A stretch of DNA of 64,000 nt from positions 479,501-543,500 of the forward strand of contig CAUYUJ010002769.1 of assembly GCA_963575745.1 (NCBI GenBank), in the 5' to 3' direction. The stretch is from Prorocentrum cordatum. Lineage: Eukaryota; Sar; Dinophyceae; Prorocentrales; Prorocentraceae. Shown one piece after another: positions 1 through 10,258 of the stretch. The translations under genes and the position numbers were made by a program. How positions within the stretch are numbered: position 1 is the stretch's first letter; each line of letters begins with the position of its first letter. The notes beneath the pieces were generated by a model. The model was not told the DNA's origin. It saw only the letters and a program-made list of their open reading frames with translations, and did no database searches.

Positions 1-275
1 TGCAATGTGGAAGCTCATGTCAGTTGATGGTACGCCAGTGGTCTTAAGACCTTTTCGATATGGAAACGGGTGCCTGCATTAGCCAGTTCCACAGGCTTGC
101 CTCCTTGAGTCAAACATATGTATGGCTACGGGCTCATCCGTCTCTTCTTCCATCGCCTCTTTCTCGTTCTTCATTGTCTCCCGTCATCATTCCCCACATG
201 TTTCGTGGGGTTCTGGTTTTCTTCCCTGCCGCGCCGCACCCGCGTCTCACACCTCCCCCCTCCCCTTCTCCTTCT
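1..275. other. Flank without recognisable gene
   Basis: Pyrimidine-rich unique sequence before the first repeat. I see no domain, RNA gene or promoter-like element in it. The open frames that begin here stay open only because they run into the 90-bp satellite. Confidence 0.5.
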
Positions 276-362
276 CGCACAGCACAGCACGGCACGGCAC
301 GGCACGGCACGGCACAGAACAGCTCACCGCACAGCAGCACAGCACAGCACAGCACAGCACAT
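276..362. repeat. GGCAC/AGCAC pentamer microsatellite
   Basis: Runs of GGCAC and AGCAC pentamers (agcacagcacggcacggcac and so on) lead directly into the 90-bp satellite. No coding meaning is apparent. Confidence 0.8.
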
Positions 363-381
363 CATACCACACATGGCATTC

Positions 382-1850
382 CTTCGACGCCACAGGGGGT
401 GGGGGTGCGCAGAGGGTGGTCCCTCAGCGCGGCCTCTATCCGTGACACGCTCGCAGATCGTGGCACGCGTGGCACTTTCTCGACACCGGAGGGGGTGCGC
501 AGAGGGTGGTCCCTCAGCGCGGCCTCTATCCGTGACACGCTCGCAGATCGTGGCAGGAGTGGCATTTTCTCGAGGCCGCAGGGGGTGCGCAGAGGGTGGT
601 CCCTCAGCGCGGCCTCTATCCGTGACACGCTCGCAGATCGTGGCAGGCGTGGCACTTTCTCGACACCACAGGGGGTGCGCAGAGGGTGGTCCCTCAGCGC
701 GGCCTCTATCCGTGACACGCTCGCAGATCGTGGCAGGAGTGGCACTTTCTCGACGCCACAGGGGGTGCGCAGAGGGTGGTCCCTCAGCGCGGCGCTAGAC
801 GCTCGGTGGTCCTTTCTCGACACCACAGGGGGTGCGCAGAGGGTGGTCCCTCTATCCGTGACACGCTCGCAGATCGTGGCAGGAGTGGCACTTTCTCGAC
901 ACCACAGGGGGTGCGCAGAGGGTGGTCCCTCAGCGCGGCCTCTATCCGTGACACGCTCGCAGATCGTGGCAGGAGTGGCACTTTCTCGACACCACAGGGG
1001 GTGCGCAGAGGGTGGTCCCTCAGCGCGGCCTCTATCCGTGACACGCTCGCAGATCGTGGCAGGAGTGGCACTTTCTCGACACCACAGGGGGTGCGCAGAG
1101 GGTGGTCCCTCAGCGCGGCCTCTATCCGTGACACGCTCGCAGATCGTGGCAGGAGTGGCACTTTCTCGACACCACAGGGGGTGCGCAGAGGGTGGTCCCT
1201 CAGCGCGGCCTCTATCCGTGACACGCTCGCAGATCGTGGCAGGAGTGGCACTTTCTCGACGCCACAGGGGGTGCGCAGAGGGTGGTCCCTCAGCGCGGCC
1301 TCTATCCGTGACACGCTCGCAGATCGTGGCAGGAGTGGCACTGTCTCGACACCACAGGGGGTGCGCAGAGGGTGGTGGTCCCTCAGCGCGGCCTGTATCC
1401 GTGACACGCTCGCAGATCGTGGCATGAGTGGCACTTGCTCGACACCACAGGGGGTGCGCAGAGGGTGGTCCCTCAGCGCGGCCTCTATCCGTGACACGCT
1501 CGCAGATCTTGGCAGGAGTGGCACTTTCTCGACACCACAGGGGGTGCGCAGAGGGTGGTCCCTCAGCGCGGCCTCTATCCGTGACACGCTCGCAGATCGT
1601 GGCAGGAGTGGCACTTTCTCGACACCACAGGAGGTGCGCAGAGGGTGGTCCCTCAGCGCGGCCGCTATGCACGACGGTCGTCCAGGGCATAGCAGGCGTG
1701 GCACTTTCTCGACACCATAGAGGCTGCGCAGGGGGTGGTCCCTCACCGCGGCCGCTATGCACGACGGTCGTCCAGGGCATAGCAGGCGCGGCATTTTCTC
1801 GACACCACTGGGGGTGCGCAGGGGGTGGTCCCTCACCGCGGCCGCTGGCT
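382..1850. repeat. 90-bp satellite array, 17 units
   Basis: Tandem array with a 90-bp period. The recurring landmark GTGCGCAGAGGGTGG falls at about 405, 495, 585, 675, 765, 832, 911, 1001, 1091, 1181, 1271, 1361, 1454, 1544, 1634, 1724 and 1814. Two units are shortened (spacings of 67 and 79 bp) and one has a 3-bp insertion (spacing of 93). The central units are nearly identical, while the last three share a different half (GCCGCTATGCACGACGG). Because 90 is divisible by three and the unit lacks stops in several frames, long open frames appear on both strands. I read these as artefacts rather than genes. Confidence 0.95.
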
Positions 1851-2262
1851 GGCTCGAATCTGTCCTCGACGGAGGATAGAAGGCTAGGAAGAGGGAGGAG
1901 GTTCAAGCAATATGGCGTTGGATGACACATAGGGGAACATTCGCGACGAGGGCTGAGAACGCAGAATTGCACATATATTATAAACTTAAGCAAACACTCA
2001 ATATTTAAGTTAAGTATGTGGGGTTCCTCGGTAGCGTAATTGTCCTTTCGAGTTCTTGCCCGCCTCCGCCATCTCTTCCCTCTGCCGTCCCCTTGCAGAC
2101 CCCTCGGCTGGATCGCGCTCATCAGCATCATTAGCTCATCTCACAGCCTATCATTGTCTGTTCCATTATGCGAAAGAGCTGGCGTTCTAGACTGGCCAGG
2201 CCTCATGCAGATCTCGGTTGGAGCTGGACTAGAAGGAGGAGGCAGAGGATGAACAGCAGAAG
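1851..2262. other. Intergenic sequence, no gene seen
   Basis: Unique sequence after the satellite, with an AT-richer patch around 1965-2015. No domain or RNA gene was recognised. Confidence 0.5.
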
Positions 2263-2648
2263 TGGGGAATGAGGAAATGGGGGGGAGGGGGTGGAGGAGG
2301 AGGAGTAAGGATGAGCGAGTAGGGGTGAGGGGAGGCGGAGGCGGAGCAGGAGAAGAAGCTGGAGAGGGAGCAGGAGAGGGGCGACGTGCACGGGGGAGAG
2401 GAGCTAGCGGGGGTGGAGCAGGAAGAGGGTTATTTGGATGGGGAGAGAACGGAGAGCCGCAGGAGGCAGGAGGAGGGGATATAGAGGCGATCGCGAAGGG
2501 GCTTCGGGGGGGAGGAGGAGGAGCAGGACCTGCTTGATCTGGGGGAGGAGGAGGAGGAGGAGGAGGAGGAGGAGGAGGAGGAGGAGGAGGAGGAGGAGGA
2601 GGGGGTCGAGGAGGAGCAGGACGAGGGAGGGCGACAAGCTTTTGATGA
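2263..2648. repeat. Purine-rich GGA tract
   Basis: GGA/GGG-rich imperfect repeat, becoming an almost pure (GGA)n run at about 2535-2600. Every frame reads as Gly/Glu/Arg runs, or Leu/Pro/Ser on the other strand, with no domain. Confidence 0.85.
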
Positions 2649-2652
2649 GGTG

Positions 2653-2665
2653 AAGGCAGCAGCAG

Positions 2666-2719
<54 letters not shown>
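2653..2719. repeat. (CAG)n microsatellite
   Basis: About 22 AGC/CAG units in a row. The frame through it reads poly-Ala, poly-Ser or poly-Gln depending on phase and continues into a 147-residue open frame (2650-3093). That frame has no recognisable domain, so I do not call it a gene. Confidence 0.9.
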
Positions 2720-2721
<2 letters not shown>

Positions 2722-2886
2722 TGGCGCTGCCCGCCGTTTTTCGCGCCGGTGGGCGGGACGAGAGGTGCCCACCTGCGCTGCCTGAAGCCGGCCCTGAAGG
2801 CCGTGCCCAAGGGCGACTGGCTCCAAGGGCGCGTGCGAAGCCTCTCGTGCGCTCGGGGTGTGCACACTATGGAGGCGTTCCTCCTA

Positions 2887-3097
2887 CCTCGGGGGATGCC
2901 TTCCAGCAGCGGTGCTTGCCGAGAGCGGAGTCCGAGGTGCCCGGGGTCGTCACCAACGGCCGCCAGGGACCCGAGAGCGATGACCCGGTGTTGTTCTTGC
3001 CTCGGGGTGCACTCCGGCAGTGGTGCTCGCCGAGAGCGGAGTCCGAGGTGCCCGAGCCGTCGCGAACGGCCGCCAGGGACCCGAGAGCTATGACCCG
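2887..3097. repeat. Two-unit ~110-bp direct duplication
   Basis: The segment at 2887-2987 recurs at 2998-3097. Both contain GAGAGCGGAGTCCGAGGTGC and CGGCCGCCAGGGACCCGAGA, 110-111 bp apart. This is a simple local duplication with point differences. Confidence 0.85.
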
Positions 3098-3840
3098 AAG
3101 AGGCCAGAGGAGGGGGAGTCGGCTGCACGTTAAGAGAGTGCCCATGGCCCGTATATGCCTGGGCGTGTGCCTGCCTGGTGCCTGGCAACCTGCCCTCATG
3201 CCCGCCTGCTTGCCCGACTGCCCTGCATCAGAGGACGCGCGTGTCCTCCTCATCATCCTCCACTTTGTCTTCCACGACCGCAACCTCCTCCACGTGCACT
3301 GTCCTCCTGACTTGTACCACGACTTCATCCACCTCAACGTCGTCCGAAATGCAACTCCACCCCTTTGTTCAGATGTCGTGCCTGTCTGCTCGCTCGCCCT
3401 CACAGGTGCTACTGGCATCCAACCGGGTTGGAGCGGCCATTCAAATCGTATCGTCCCCCCTTTGTGTAAACCAGTAATTGAGGCTTCTCTCGTCGTGTCC
3501 AAGTGGGCCGTGCAGATATTGGTCATCATTGTCTGAGACACCGATGCTGGGAAGCAGCTGTCTCTCTGGTACGTGTTCGACTCATCACGCTTATCACTGT
3601 CATTCGTCAGCACTGGAGGGCAAGGGGTGCAATCTGAAATGCCGCTTCGATGGATCTTCGAGGCTCGAACCTGCAAAAGGTCGTTTTTCAGGTGCAAGGG
3701 CCCAATACGGATTCCACCCTGAGCCCTCCACCCTGCTCCGTGGAGGCCGGGCTTGGGCGTTTTTGTGGGACGCGCGCTGAGCCCGGCCAGATCTGTGGCC
3801 CCCACAGGGGCCGGACGCCCCCCCCGCCTCCGGCCCTCGC
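3098..3840. other. Intergenic sequence, no gene seen
   Basis: Mixed sequence including a degenerate TCC/ACC-rich stretch at about 3240-3350. Open frames of up to 271 codons cross it but are compositionally biased and show no domain, so none is called. Confidence 0.45.
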
Positions 3841-4102
3841 TCGGGGCTCAAGAGACGGGGTCAAGGCAAACGGGGGTCAGCCAGAGCGCCCCGGAAAAAC
3901 AGCAGATCCCCTCCCCCTCCCTCCTCTTCCTCCTCCTCCTCCTCCTTCTCCTCCTCCTCCTCGTCCTCCTCCTTCTCCTCCTCCTCCTCCTCCTCCTCCT
4001 CCTCCTCCTCCTCCTCCTCCTCCTCCTCCTCCTCCTCCCCGGCAACCCCTCGGGGCTGAAGAGACGGGGGTCAATGCAAACAGGGGTCAGCCAGAGCGCC
4101 GG
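3841..4102. repeat. (CTC)n array between ~52-bp direct repeats
   Basis: The sequence beginning TCGGGGCTCAAGAGACGGGG (3841-3893) returns as TCGGGGCTGAAGAGACGGGG (4050-4102), and both end GGTCAGCCAGAGCGCC. Between them lies an imperfect CTC array at 3920-4037. The layout suggests that the microsatellite expanded inside a duplicated unit. Confidence 0.85.
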
Positions 4103-5867
4103 ATCCTGCAGGATCCTGCAGGGCCAGGGTCGCTCTGACCCGGGCTTGGGTGCATGATCCTGCAGGAGCCTGCAAGACCTGACTGACCCGGGTCTGGATT
4201 GACCCGGGTCAGAAGATCCCCGACTCGCTCCTCCGAGCGCCGCCGCGGGCTTCTTCCCGCGCGCAGGGCGCGCAACGACGCCATGGCTCTCGGAGGAGGA
4301 CCTGGAGATCCAACGCATTGGAAAAATCGAGGCGGAGGTGTTTTGCAACTTTTGGCGTCGAGGCTCTCGCCGGGCCCCGGGACCGTCAAAAAGCCGACTC
4401 AGGATGAAAAACCGGTCCTGGGGAATGGGTCGAGACTTCCGGGGACCCCGTAACTATTAAAAAAAATCACGACGTCGGATCTCTCAGAAAAAGGTTCCCG
4501 TGCCGCTGCGCATTCCTCGGTTTTCCCCTCTTGGGGCCTCGTGGGATGCCCTCATCGCCAGCGCTGGATTCGCTTTGGAATCCTGGTCAGAGGTCCGAGG
4601 AGCACCGGCATTACCCTGCTGAGGTTCCCCCAGGGCTCAGGATGAGCCTGGCCGGGGTCCGGTGCTAGGGCACGGCTGGTGCACTGCGGAGGGCGGACGC
4701 TGGGGGCACGCACCGCGCCCGGACTGACTTCTCCTGGTGCCTTCTCGGGCCGCTCCCGGGCGCTCTCGGGGCCGTCTGCATGGGGGGGCCTCCTGGGGCT
4801 CCCTCCAGGGGCCATCTTGGGGCAATCTTGAGGCCTCGAGAGCGCATCGAAAGAGAAAAGGCGGGAAGGCGAAAATCATGGACTTCCATCTGCTTTTGAA
4901 GGATTTGGGCCTCTTGGGGCTGTCCTGAAGGGGGCTCCGAGAGCACTTGGAATCGTCTTGTGGCCCTCGTCGGGCCTTTTGGAGGTATGTCGGAATCTTG
5001 AACTATCTCCGGGTATCTTGAGCCGCCTTGGAGGCCATCTTGAAGCATCGGAGGCCCTCGTGGAGCCATCTTGGGCCATTTTGGACGCTCTGACCGATCG
5101 CGGCCCGAAATACCTCAGGGAGGGGAGGGGGACGGGGTGATTACCCTTCCCCGAAGGGAAGAGTGTAGAAGAGGAAAGACAGACATCGCTCGCCCACCTT
5201 AGCCCAAAAGGCGGGTGGGATCTATAAACACAGACCTCCGAAGGTTTATCTCCCCCGGTGCGGGTTTTTGTGTTTGCTTCTGACGTGCCTTGGCCTGGAG
5301 ACGGCCCCCGCACATCGAGAGCGACGCACAAAATTCCAGGCCCGATTTTTTCTCGAGTCGCCGGAGGTTCCTGTCTCCAGGCTCCAGAGGTCCCCTGAGC
5401 CCTCCAGAAGTTCCCTGAGTTTTCTCCCGCAGTCCCTGAAGGTCTTCGGCGATCCAGGCCCTCGGAGGCCTCCGGAGGCCCCAGAATGGACTGCACGTCA
5501 GGGTGTCCCTGTCCCCTCGCTGGACTGGCAGCTGTCGAGTAGGGAATCGACTACGGAATTAATTTGCCCCGAAATTGATGTCCTCATCGACTCTACAAGA
5601 AAGACGCAGTTTCTGTCCATGGGGTCGACGGGAAAAACAATATTGGGATGTATACATTATGTAGCCGATCCACTACTCAAAGATGGTGCTCGTCTTTCGG
5701 AGGGTGCCCAGTGGGAGGCCACGCCCAGGCACGCGGCACGCCACTGTCGCATCGCATGCAGCGGTCGGCAAGTCGAACCAAAGGCCATCCTCGCCCAGCG
5801 TCGCTCACTGCGTGCACCCGACGCCGACACGAAGGTTTGAGCACTTCAAACCTCGACCGTGCCACTC
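4103..5867. other. Intergenic sequence with short palindromes and degenerate GGCC/CTTGGGG motifs
   Basis: Positions 4103-4215 hold GGATCCTGCAGGATCCTGCA and three copies of TGACCCGGG. Positions 4780-5100 carry degenerate GGCC(A)TCTTGGGG motifs like those that fill 38.7-43.9 kb. No gene was recognised. Confidence 0.5.
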
Positions 5868-6058
5868 TCAGAAGTCGGGCGAGGGCTGGCAAACCCGTGG
5901 CTGCTAAAACGGAGCTCCGGGAATGTGTGTGTCGTTTCTTCGGGAAGCAGCCCGCTGACTATCTCGTGCGCTGAGCTCGATTCTGGGAAATCGTTTTTTT
6001 CTTTCCGGGAAGACCGTCTTAGCAGCCACGGATTTCCCAGCCTTCGCCCAGCTTTCAA
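5868..6058. mobile_element. Fold-back (inverted-repeat) element
   Basis: The left arm at about 5872-5912 (AAGTCGGGCGAGGGCTGGCA then ACCCGTGGCTGCTAAAACGG) is matched by the reverse complement of about 6012-6052, with roughly seven mismatches over 41 bp. Pairing continues less well toward the centre (CCGGGAA and CGTTT blocks). The whole unit is about 190 bp, non-coding and hairpin-forming, as expected of a MITE or fold-back element. I could not resolve a target-site duplication. Confidence 0.7.
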
Positions 6059-7442
6059 TCCTCCCCCCCCTGTCCCCAGGTTCTGCGACCTCTGCAGCGG
6101 GGTGCACCAGCGCAGCAAGCGTCCGCGCGTGGGCGGCGCGCCAGCGGCGGCATCCGCGGCGAGCGCCAGAGGCGCCCGCTCGTGTTTCCTCGCGCGCGCG
6201 CGCCTGTGCTCGGAGGTGGATCGACCTCCTACCCTGACACGTCGGTTAGCGAATTGGCCGTGTTCGGTTCGCGAGAGGGCGTCGCGGCCGTCATTTTTGC
6301 GGGTCCAGGTCCATCGGTTTCGGTCGTAGGCCGTTTTCACGGAAGGGTGGTTTACGAAAGGGAGGTTTGTCGACCGCCGATGTGCGCGCTCACAGGCAGG
6401 CGCACGCCTGTGCGCAGGCGCACACCTGGGTGGGGGACTGCGCGCACACCTGTGCACGCCCCTCACGCGCCGATCTGGACATGTTGATGAATGCTTCAGC
6501 GGGCTCGCAGCGCACGCATACGTTGTGCGCAGCCTGTGGGTGCAGTGAACAGCGGGCGGACATGCAATCGCGCACTGCTTGCTGTCGGACCCCGCGCGCG
6601 TCGGAATGGGATCTCTTGCAAAGGGCACACGAGTATTGAGTGGGTGGGGTAGTGCTCGGCTATCTGTGCTCGCGGCTTCAATGTTTTCCTGTCGAAAGCT
6701 TCGGAACCTGAACCTGTGACCTTTTTATTTGCCGCTAGGACAACTTCGCCGCACCCCGTACAGCGCACCCGCGTCCCAGGCGTCGTGCGCCATGTGGGCC
6801 GACGGGGCTCTACTTCTCGTTGCAGGGAATGGGGAGACGGGAACGGGGAGACGGGAACGGAGGAGGCGGAGGAGGCACCAGACTAAGCCAGTGGTACATC
6901 AACGATGTTGTAACGCACGCGCCCGTCCCAAATTCACCGAATCCCGTCCTGATAATCTGTGCAGGTTGTTTCTGCCTTGCCACGTGGAAGCCATCGCCAC
7001 ATGGGCCTGCCATTTTGGCGAGAGCCACGTTTGGTAAGGGAGCGGCCTTACATCCGTCAAATTATCATTACCAGAAGCTTCTGGGTGTGTGATCACCAAA
7101 TGGTCCTGCCCAGACGTTGGACCCCCACGATTTCGCCAAGGCGGGAGCCACACATATTGGAGACCGCCTGCCCCGTTGCTGCAGTAGTGGCAAGGCTCTC
7201 AGAGAGTGCGCGCGGCGCCGGGACAGGAGCCCCAGGGTGAAGTCATGCCGCTCTCCGTCCGTGCGGCGGTCGGACACGTCAGGCTGCAGGGCAGCAGTCC
7301 GTGGGGATGCGACGGGAGAGACGACCGGCTCCTCGACCCGTTCCACGGGGCCTGTCTTTCACCAGGAGCTCCCTTGGTTCCCGTCCGGGCCCCAGGCTCG
7401 GCGTCCCTGGACCGAAGCTGTGGGAAACCAGTCGGCGCTTTC
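6059..7442. other. Intergenic sequence, no gene seen
   Basis: GC-rich unique sequence. Positions 6380-6460 contain clustered GCGCAC/CAGGCGCAC alternating-purine motifs. No domain, RNA gene or mobile element was recognised. Confidence 0.45.
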
Positions 7443-7562
7443 TTCTGGGGAGGCCCAAAGAATATACACCACCACGTCGATTCCTCCTCTCTCCTTTTTC
7501 CAGCGAGAGGGAGGTGGGGAGGGAGGTGGTGGTGGTGTATATTTTTTTGGGCCCCCCATTCT
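7443..7562. repeat. Inverted repeat, hairpin of ~120 bp
   Basis: The left arm (GGCCCAAAGAATATACACCA at about 7451) pairs with the right arm (TGGTGTATATTTTTTTGGGC at about 7532). Extended to TCTGGGG and CCCCATTCTGG, the arms are about 32-36 bp. The loop is pyrimidine- then purine-rich and could itself pair. It is non-coding and resembles a small inverted-repeat element. Confidence 0.7.
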
Positions 7563-8383
7563 GGTTCGGCCTCCAAATCCCCCCCCGCCGCCCCAACCGA
7601 CGTGTCCAGGGGTGCGTCTGGGCCAGGAGCTCGAGGTGGACCCAGCCGTGACCACGGGGACCTTCCTCGAGGCTTCCAAGGGCACGAGCGCAGCAGCACA
7701 CTGCGCCAGCGCGGGGGCCCCAGACAGCAGGCCCTCGCACGCCCGCAGCGTAGGCTGTGCGGCGCAGGCCGCGGGGCGCCCCGCTGTTGGCCACGGGGCT
7801 CCGCAGGCCAGCGGCCGTGGAGGACCCCAAAGCGTATAGGCGCCGCATGGCACCTGCCATGCAGGACACCGCACGCGCGACTGGCCGACCGCGGCGCCCG
7901 AGGCCTCCCCACGGCCCTCGGCGGGGACCTCCTGCCGCATCCCCAGGGGAGCGCCGGTCCGTCGATCGATGTTCCCAGACCTCCTCGCGCTGTGAAAAGA
8001 AAACGCACGACGGGCGGTTTTTCCTTATGTTCGGCTTCCGGGGGCCCCTTTGGGCTTCCCTATTCTAGGCCTCCGGTCCCCGGGAAGGGGTCCAGACCTC
8101 TGGGGGTCGACGTTGTGAAAAGATCGCGACGTCGGGGGTCTGGGTTCCCCGGTCTGTGCCTGACGGCCCTGGAGGCCCGAGCTGAGGGCTCTGCAGACGC
8201 CGGAGCCGAGCAAGAAGCAGTCACAAGGTCAGGGCGTCGAGCATCGAGGGGAGCGGCCTCCTCTCGTCTCGTCTCCCTCCGCGCCGCCGTGCATAGCACC
8301 GGCCGGCTGCCAGGAGCCCGTTGGGCCGAGGCTTGCTTCCGAGGAGCGCGGACTGGCCCTCTTCTCTGCACCATTGGGGGGGG
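7563..8383. other. Intergenic sequence, no gene seen
   Basis: Very GC-rich. A 534-codon plus-strand open frame crosses it and ends in poly-Pro from the CTC array. It has no domain and competing open frames exist on both strands, so it is not called. Confidence 0.45.
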
Positions 8384-8563
8384 GGCTCCTCCTCCTCCTC
8401 CTCCTCCTCCTCCTCCTCCTCCTCCTCCTCCTCCTCCTCCTTTTACTCCTTCTACTCCTTCTACTCCTCCTACCCTTCCTCCTCCTCCTCCTCCTCCTCC
8501 TCCTCCTCCTCCTCCTCCTCCTCCTGCTCCTCCTCCTCCTCCTCCTCCTCCTCCTCCTTCTCC
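8384..8563. repeat. (CTC)n / (CTT) microsatellite
   Basis: About 180 bp of CTC repeats, with a short TTTTACTCCTTCTACTCC interruption around 8442-8470. Confidence 0.95.
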
Positions 8564-9998
8564 CTGGGACCTCCCCGCCTCGCCTCCCTCCCCGTCACGT
8601 CGCAGGGTGGCATACTACAGCCCGTGCGGCGAGCGCCCTGCCACCACCCACCCCCTGGCGGCCGCCACACAGGCGCCGCGGCGGCGCCGAAGGCCTCCTC
8701 CAGGCAGCCCGCGGCGAAGGCCCCTGGCGAGGGAAGGAGGGTCGGGGGCAGACTGGAGAGTCGGCCAACTTTATCCTGAGGCCCAGGAGTGGTTTGCGGG
8801 TCGCCTGTAGTCCAGGGGGGTGGGGGCATGTGGTCTGGGTGCCTGTAGTGCTCCCCTGGGAGGAGGGGGTCAAGGGAGAAAGGTGCTCGTCCCACGGAGG
8901 AAGAGGTTGGAGGAGAGGGAGTAGGGGGAGGAAGGGCGAGGGAGGATGAGGGAGAAAGGAGGATCCAGAGGAGGATGCGTAAGGATGAAAATAACATATT
9001 CCCGCAGTGGGATTAGGATGGGGAAGAAGGAGGAGGGGGAGTGGAGGATCAGGAGGGAGGAGGAGTTGGGTGACTGCCGCGCCGAGCTTTGCTTCCGCAG
9101 CTGGCCTGAGGAGAAGGAGAGGGACTAGGTCGAGGAGGCCGTTGTCTCGGTTTCTGTTCTACCGGGGTCCCGGACCTTGGATCTTCTTAAAGATGCCCAG
9201 GGCGTCTTTTTAACCGTTTGAAGCTCGGCGTGTTGGAAATCATAGTTTAGTTTTTCTAGGCCGCAACAAGAAAACTAAACACACTAAAACAACAAGTCCT
9301 TTCTGTTATGTTTCCAGCTTCGTTTTTTTTTGCGTTTTGAGATCAACTGGTCGCATCGTTAACGTTACCATCTAAGACGTCCTCGGGTCCCTTCTCCTGG
9401 CGTGCAGTCCTTCTCCTGGCGTGCAGTCTGGCGGGCCCGATGGCCGACTGCCCCTCTTGGGGCCATCGGGCGTCCAGGCCCTGTTTCGGGCCAGTGTTAG
9501 ACCGGTGTCAGAGTGTTTCTCTTGTCTGTTTGTTCTTTTGAAAGGGAGGGAGAACGGCGGCAGGAACGAGCGGGAGCGAAGGCAGCAGGGAAGACGAGGG
9601 CAGTCTTCGACCAGAAAGCAAAACACGCTGTAAACAAAATTATGGTCCACCGCGGCGGGCCCGAAAACGTGAACAATAACATAGCCACAATTGCTAAACC
9701 ACCTCCGCGTTTTTTGTTGTTCGCGTTTGTTGCTTGTTAAGAGCCCGACCTATACGAAATGATAAAACGAATAAGCAACAGAAATTGCCTAGGGCGTTTT
9801 TAAGAAGAACCAAGCCCCAGACTTCATTCCCTGTCGGCGGTGTGGGGCATGGCCTCCGCAAATCGGGCGCTTACCTCTTGCAGCCCTGGCCCGTGCCTCC
9901 GGTCCGAGAGCGTGTGGGGCGCAGTTTGCACGTGGGAGCAAAGTCAAACCCCTGCGCTTTCTGTGAATCTTGCGCCACACATCCGCATTTCTTCTTCA
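8564..9998. other. Intergenic sequence with small hairpins
   Basis: Purine-rich at 8860-9060. A short inverted repeat (GTTTAGTTTTTCT / AGAAAACTAAAC) lies at about 9246-9286. A 19-bp direct duplication (CCTTCTCCTGGCGTGCAGT) lies at about 9390-9428 and is followed by a CCCGATGGCC...GGCCATCGGG hairpin. No gene was seen. Confidence 0.5.
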
Positions 9999-9999
9999 A

Positions 10000-10258
10000 C
10001 GATAACAGCGGCAACAACGATAACAACGTTCACAACGATAACGCTAACAATAATAGCAACGACAATAACGATCACAACGATCACAACGAAAACAGCGATA
10101 ATAACGATACGAACAGTCACAACGATACCAACGATGCCGATAACGAGAACAATGACCACAACGGCACCAACGATAATAAGGAGAACAATGATAATAACGA
10201 TACTAGCGAAAACAACGTTGTTACCGTTCTCGTTGTTATCGTTCTCGTTGTTATCGCT
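10000..10258. repeat. AAC/GAT hexamer-like array ending in a fold-back
   Basis: Degenerate AACGATAACAACG-type repeats run to about 10215. There the strand sense flips: AAAACAACG is followed at once by TTGTTACCGTTCTCGTTGTT, so the last ~45 bp is the reverse complement of the array and the two can fold together. The Asn/Asp-rich open frame through it is low-complexity and not called. Confidence 0.8.

Noticed and set aside
382-1850. CRISPR array
   Set aside because: The units are continuous 90-bp repeats without unique spacers and no cas genes occur. The context is eukaryotic.
362-2131. 589-codon minus-strand frame and matching plus-strand frames of 314-455 codons
   Set aside because: They are translations of the 90-bp satellite in several phases at once. 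No non-repetitive domain.
2721-3536. 271-codon plus-strand frame after the CAG run
   Set aside because: It includes the 110-bp duplication and has no recognisable domain. Competing frames are present on both strands.
7005-7030. TGCCATTTTGGCGAGAG resembling the dinoflagellate spliced leader (GCCATTTTGGCTCAAG)
   Set aside because: It diverges after TTTTGGC and has no splice-site or SL-gene context. Probably a chance match.
7206-8810. 534-codon plus-strand frame
   Set aside because: GC-rich chance frame extended by poly-Pro from the CTC array. Equally long frames compete on the other strand and no domain is present.
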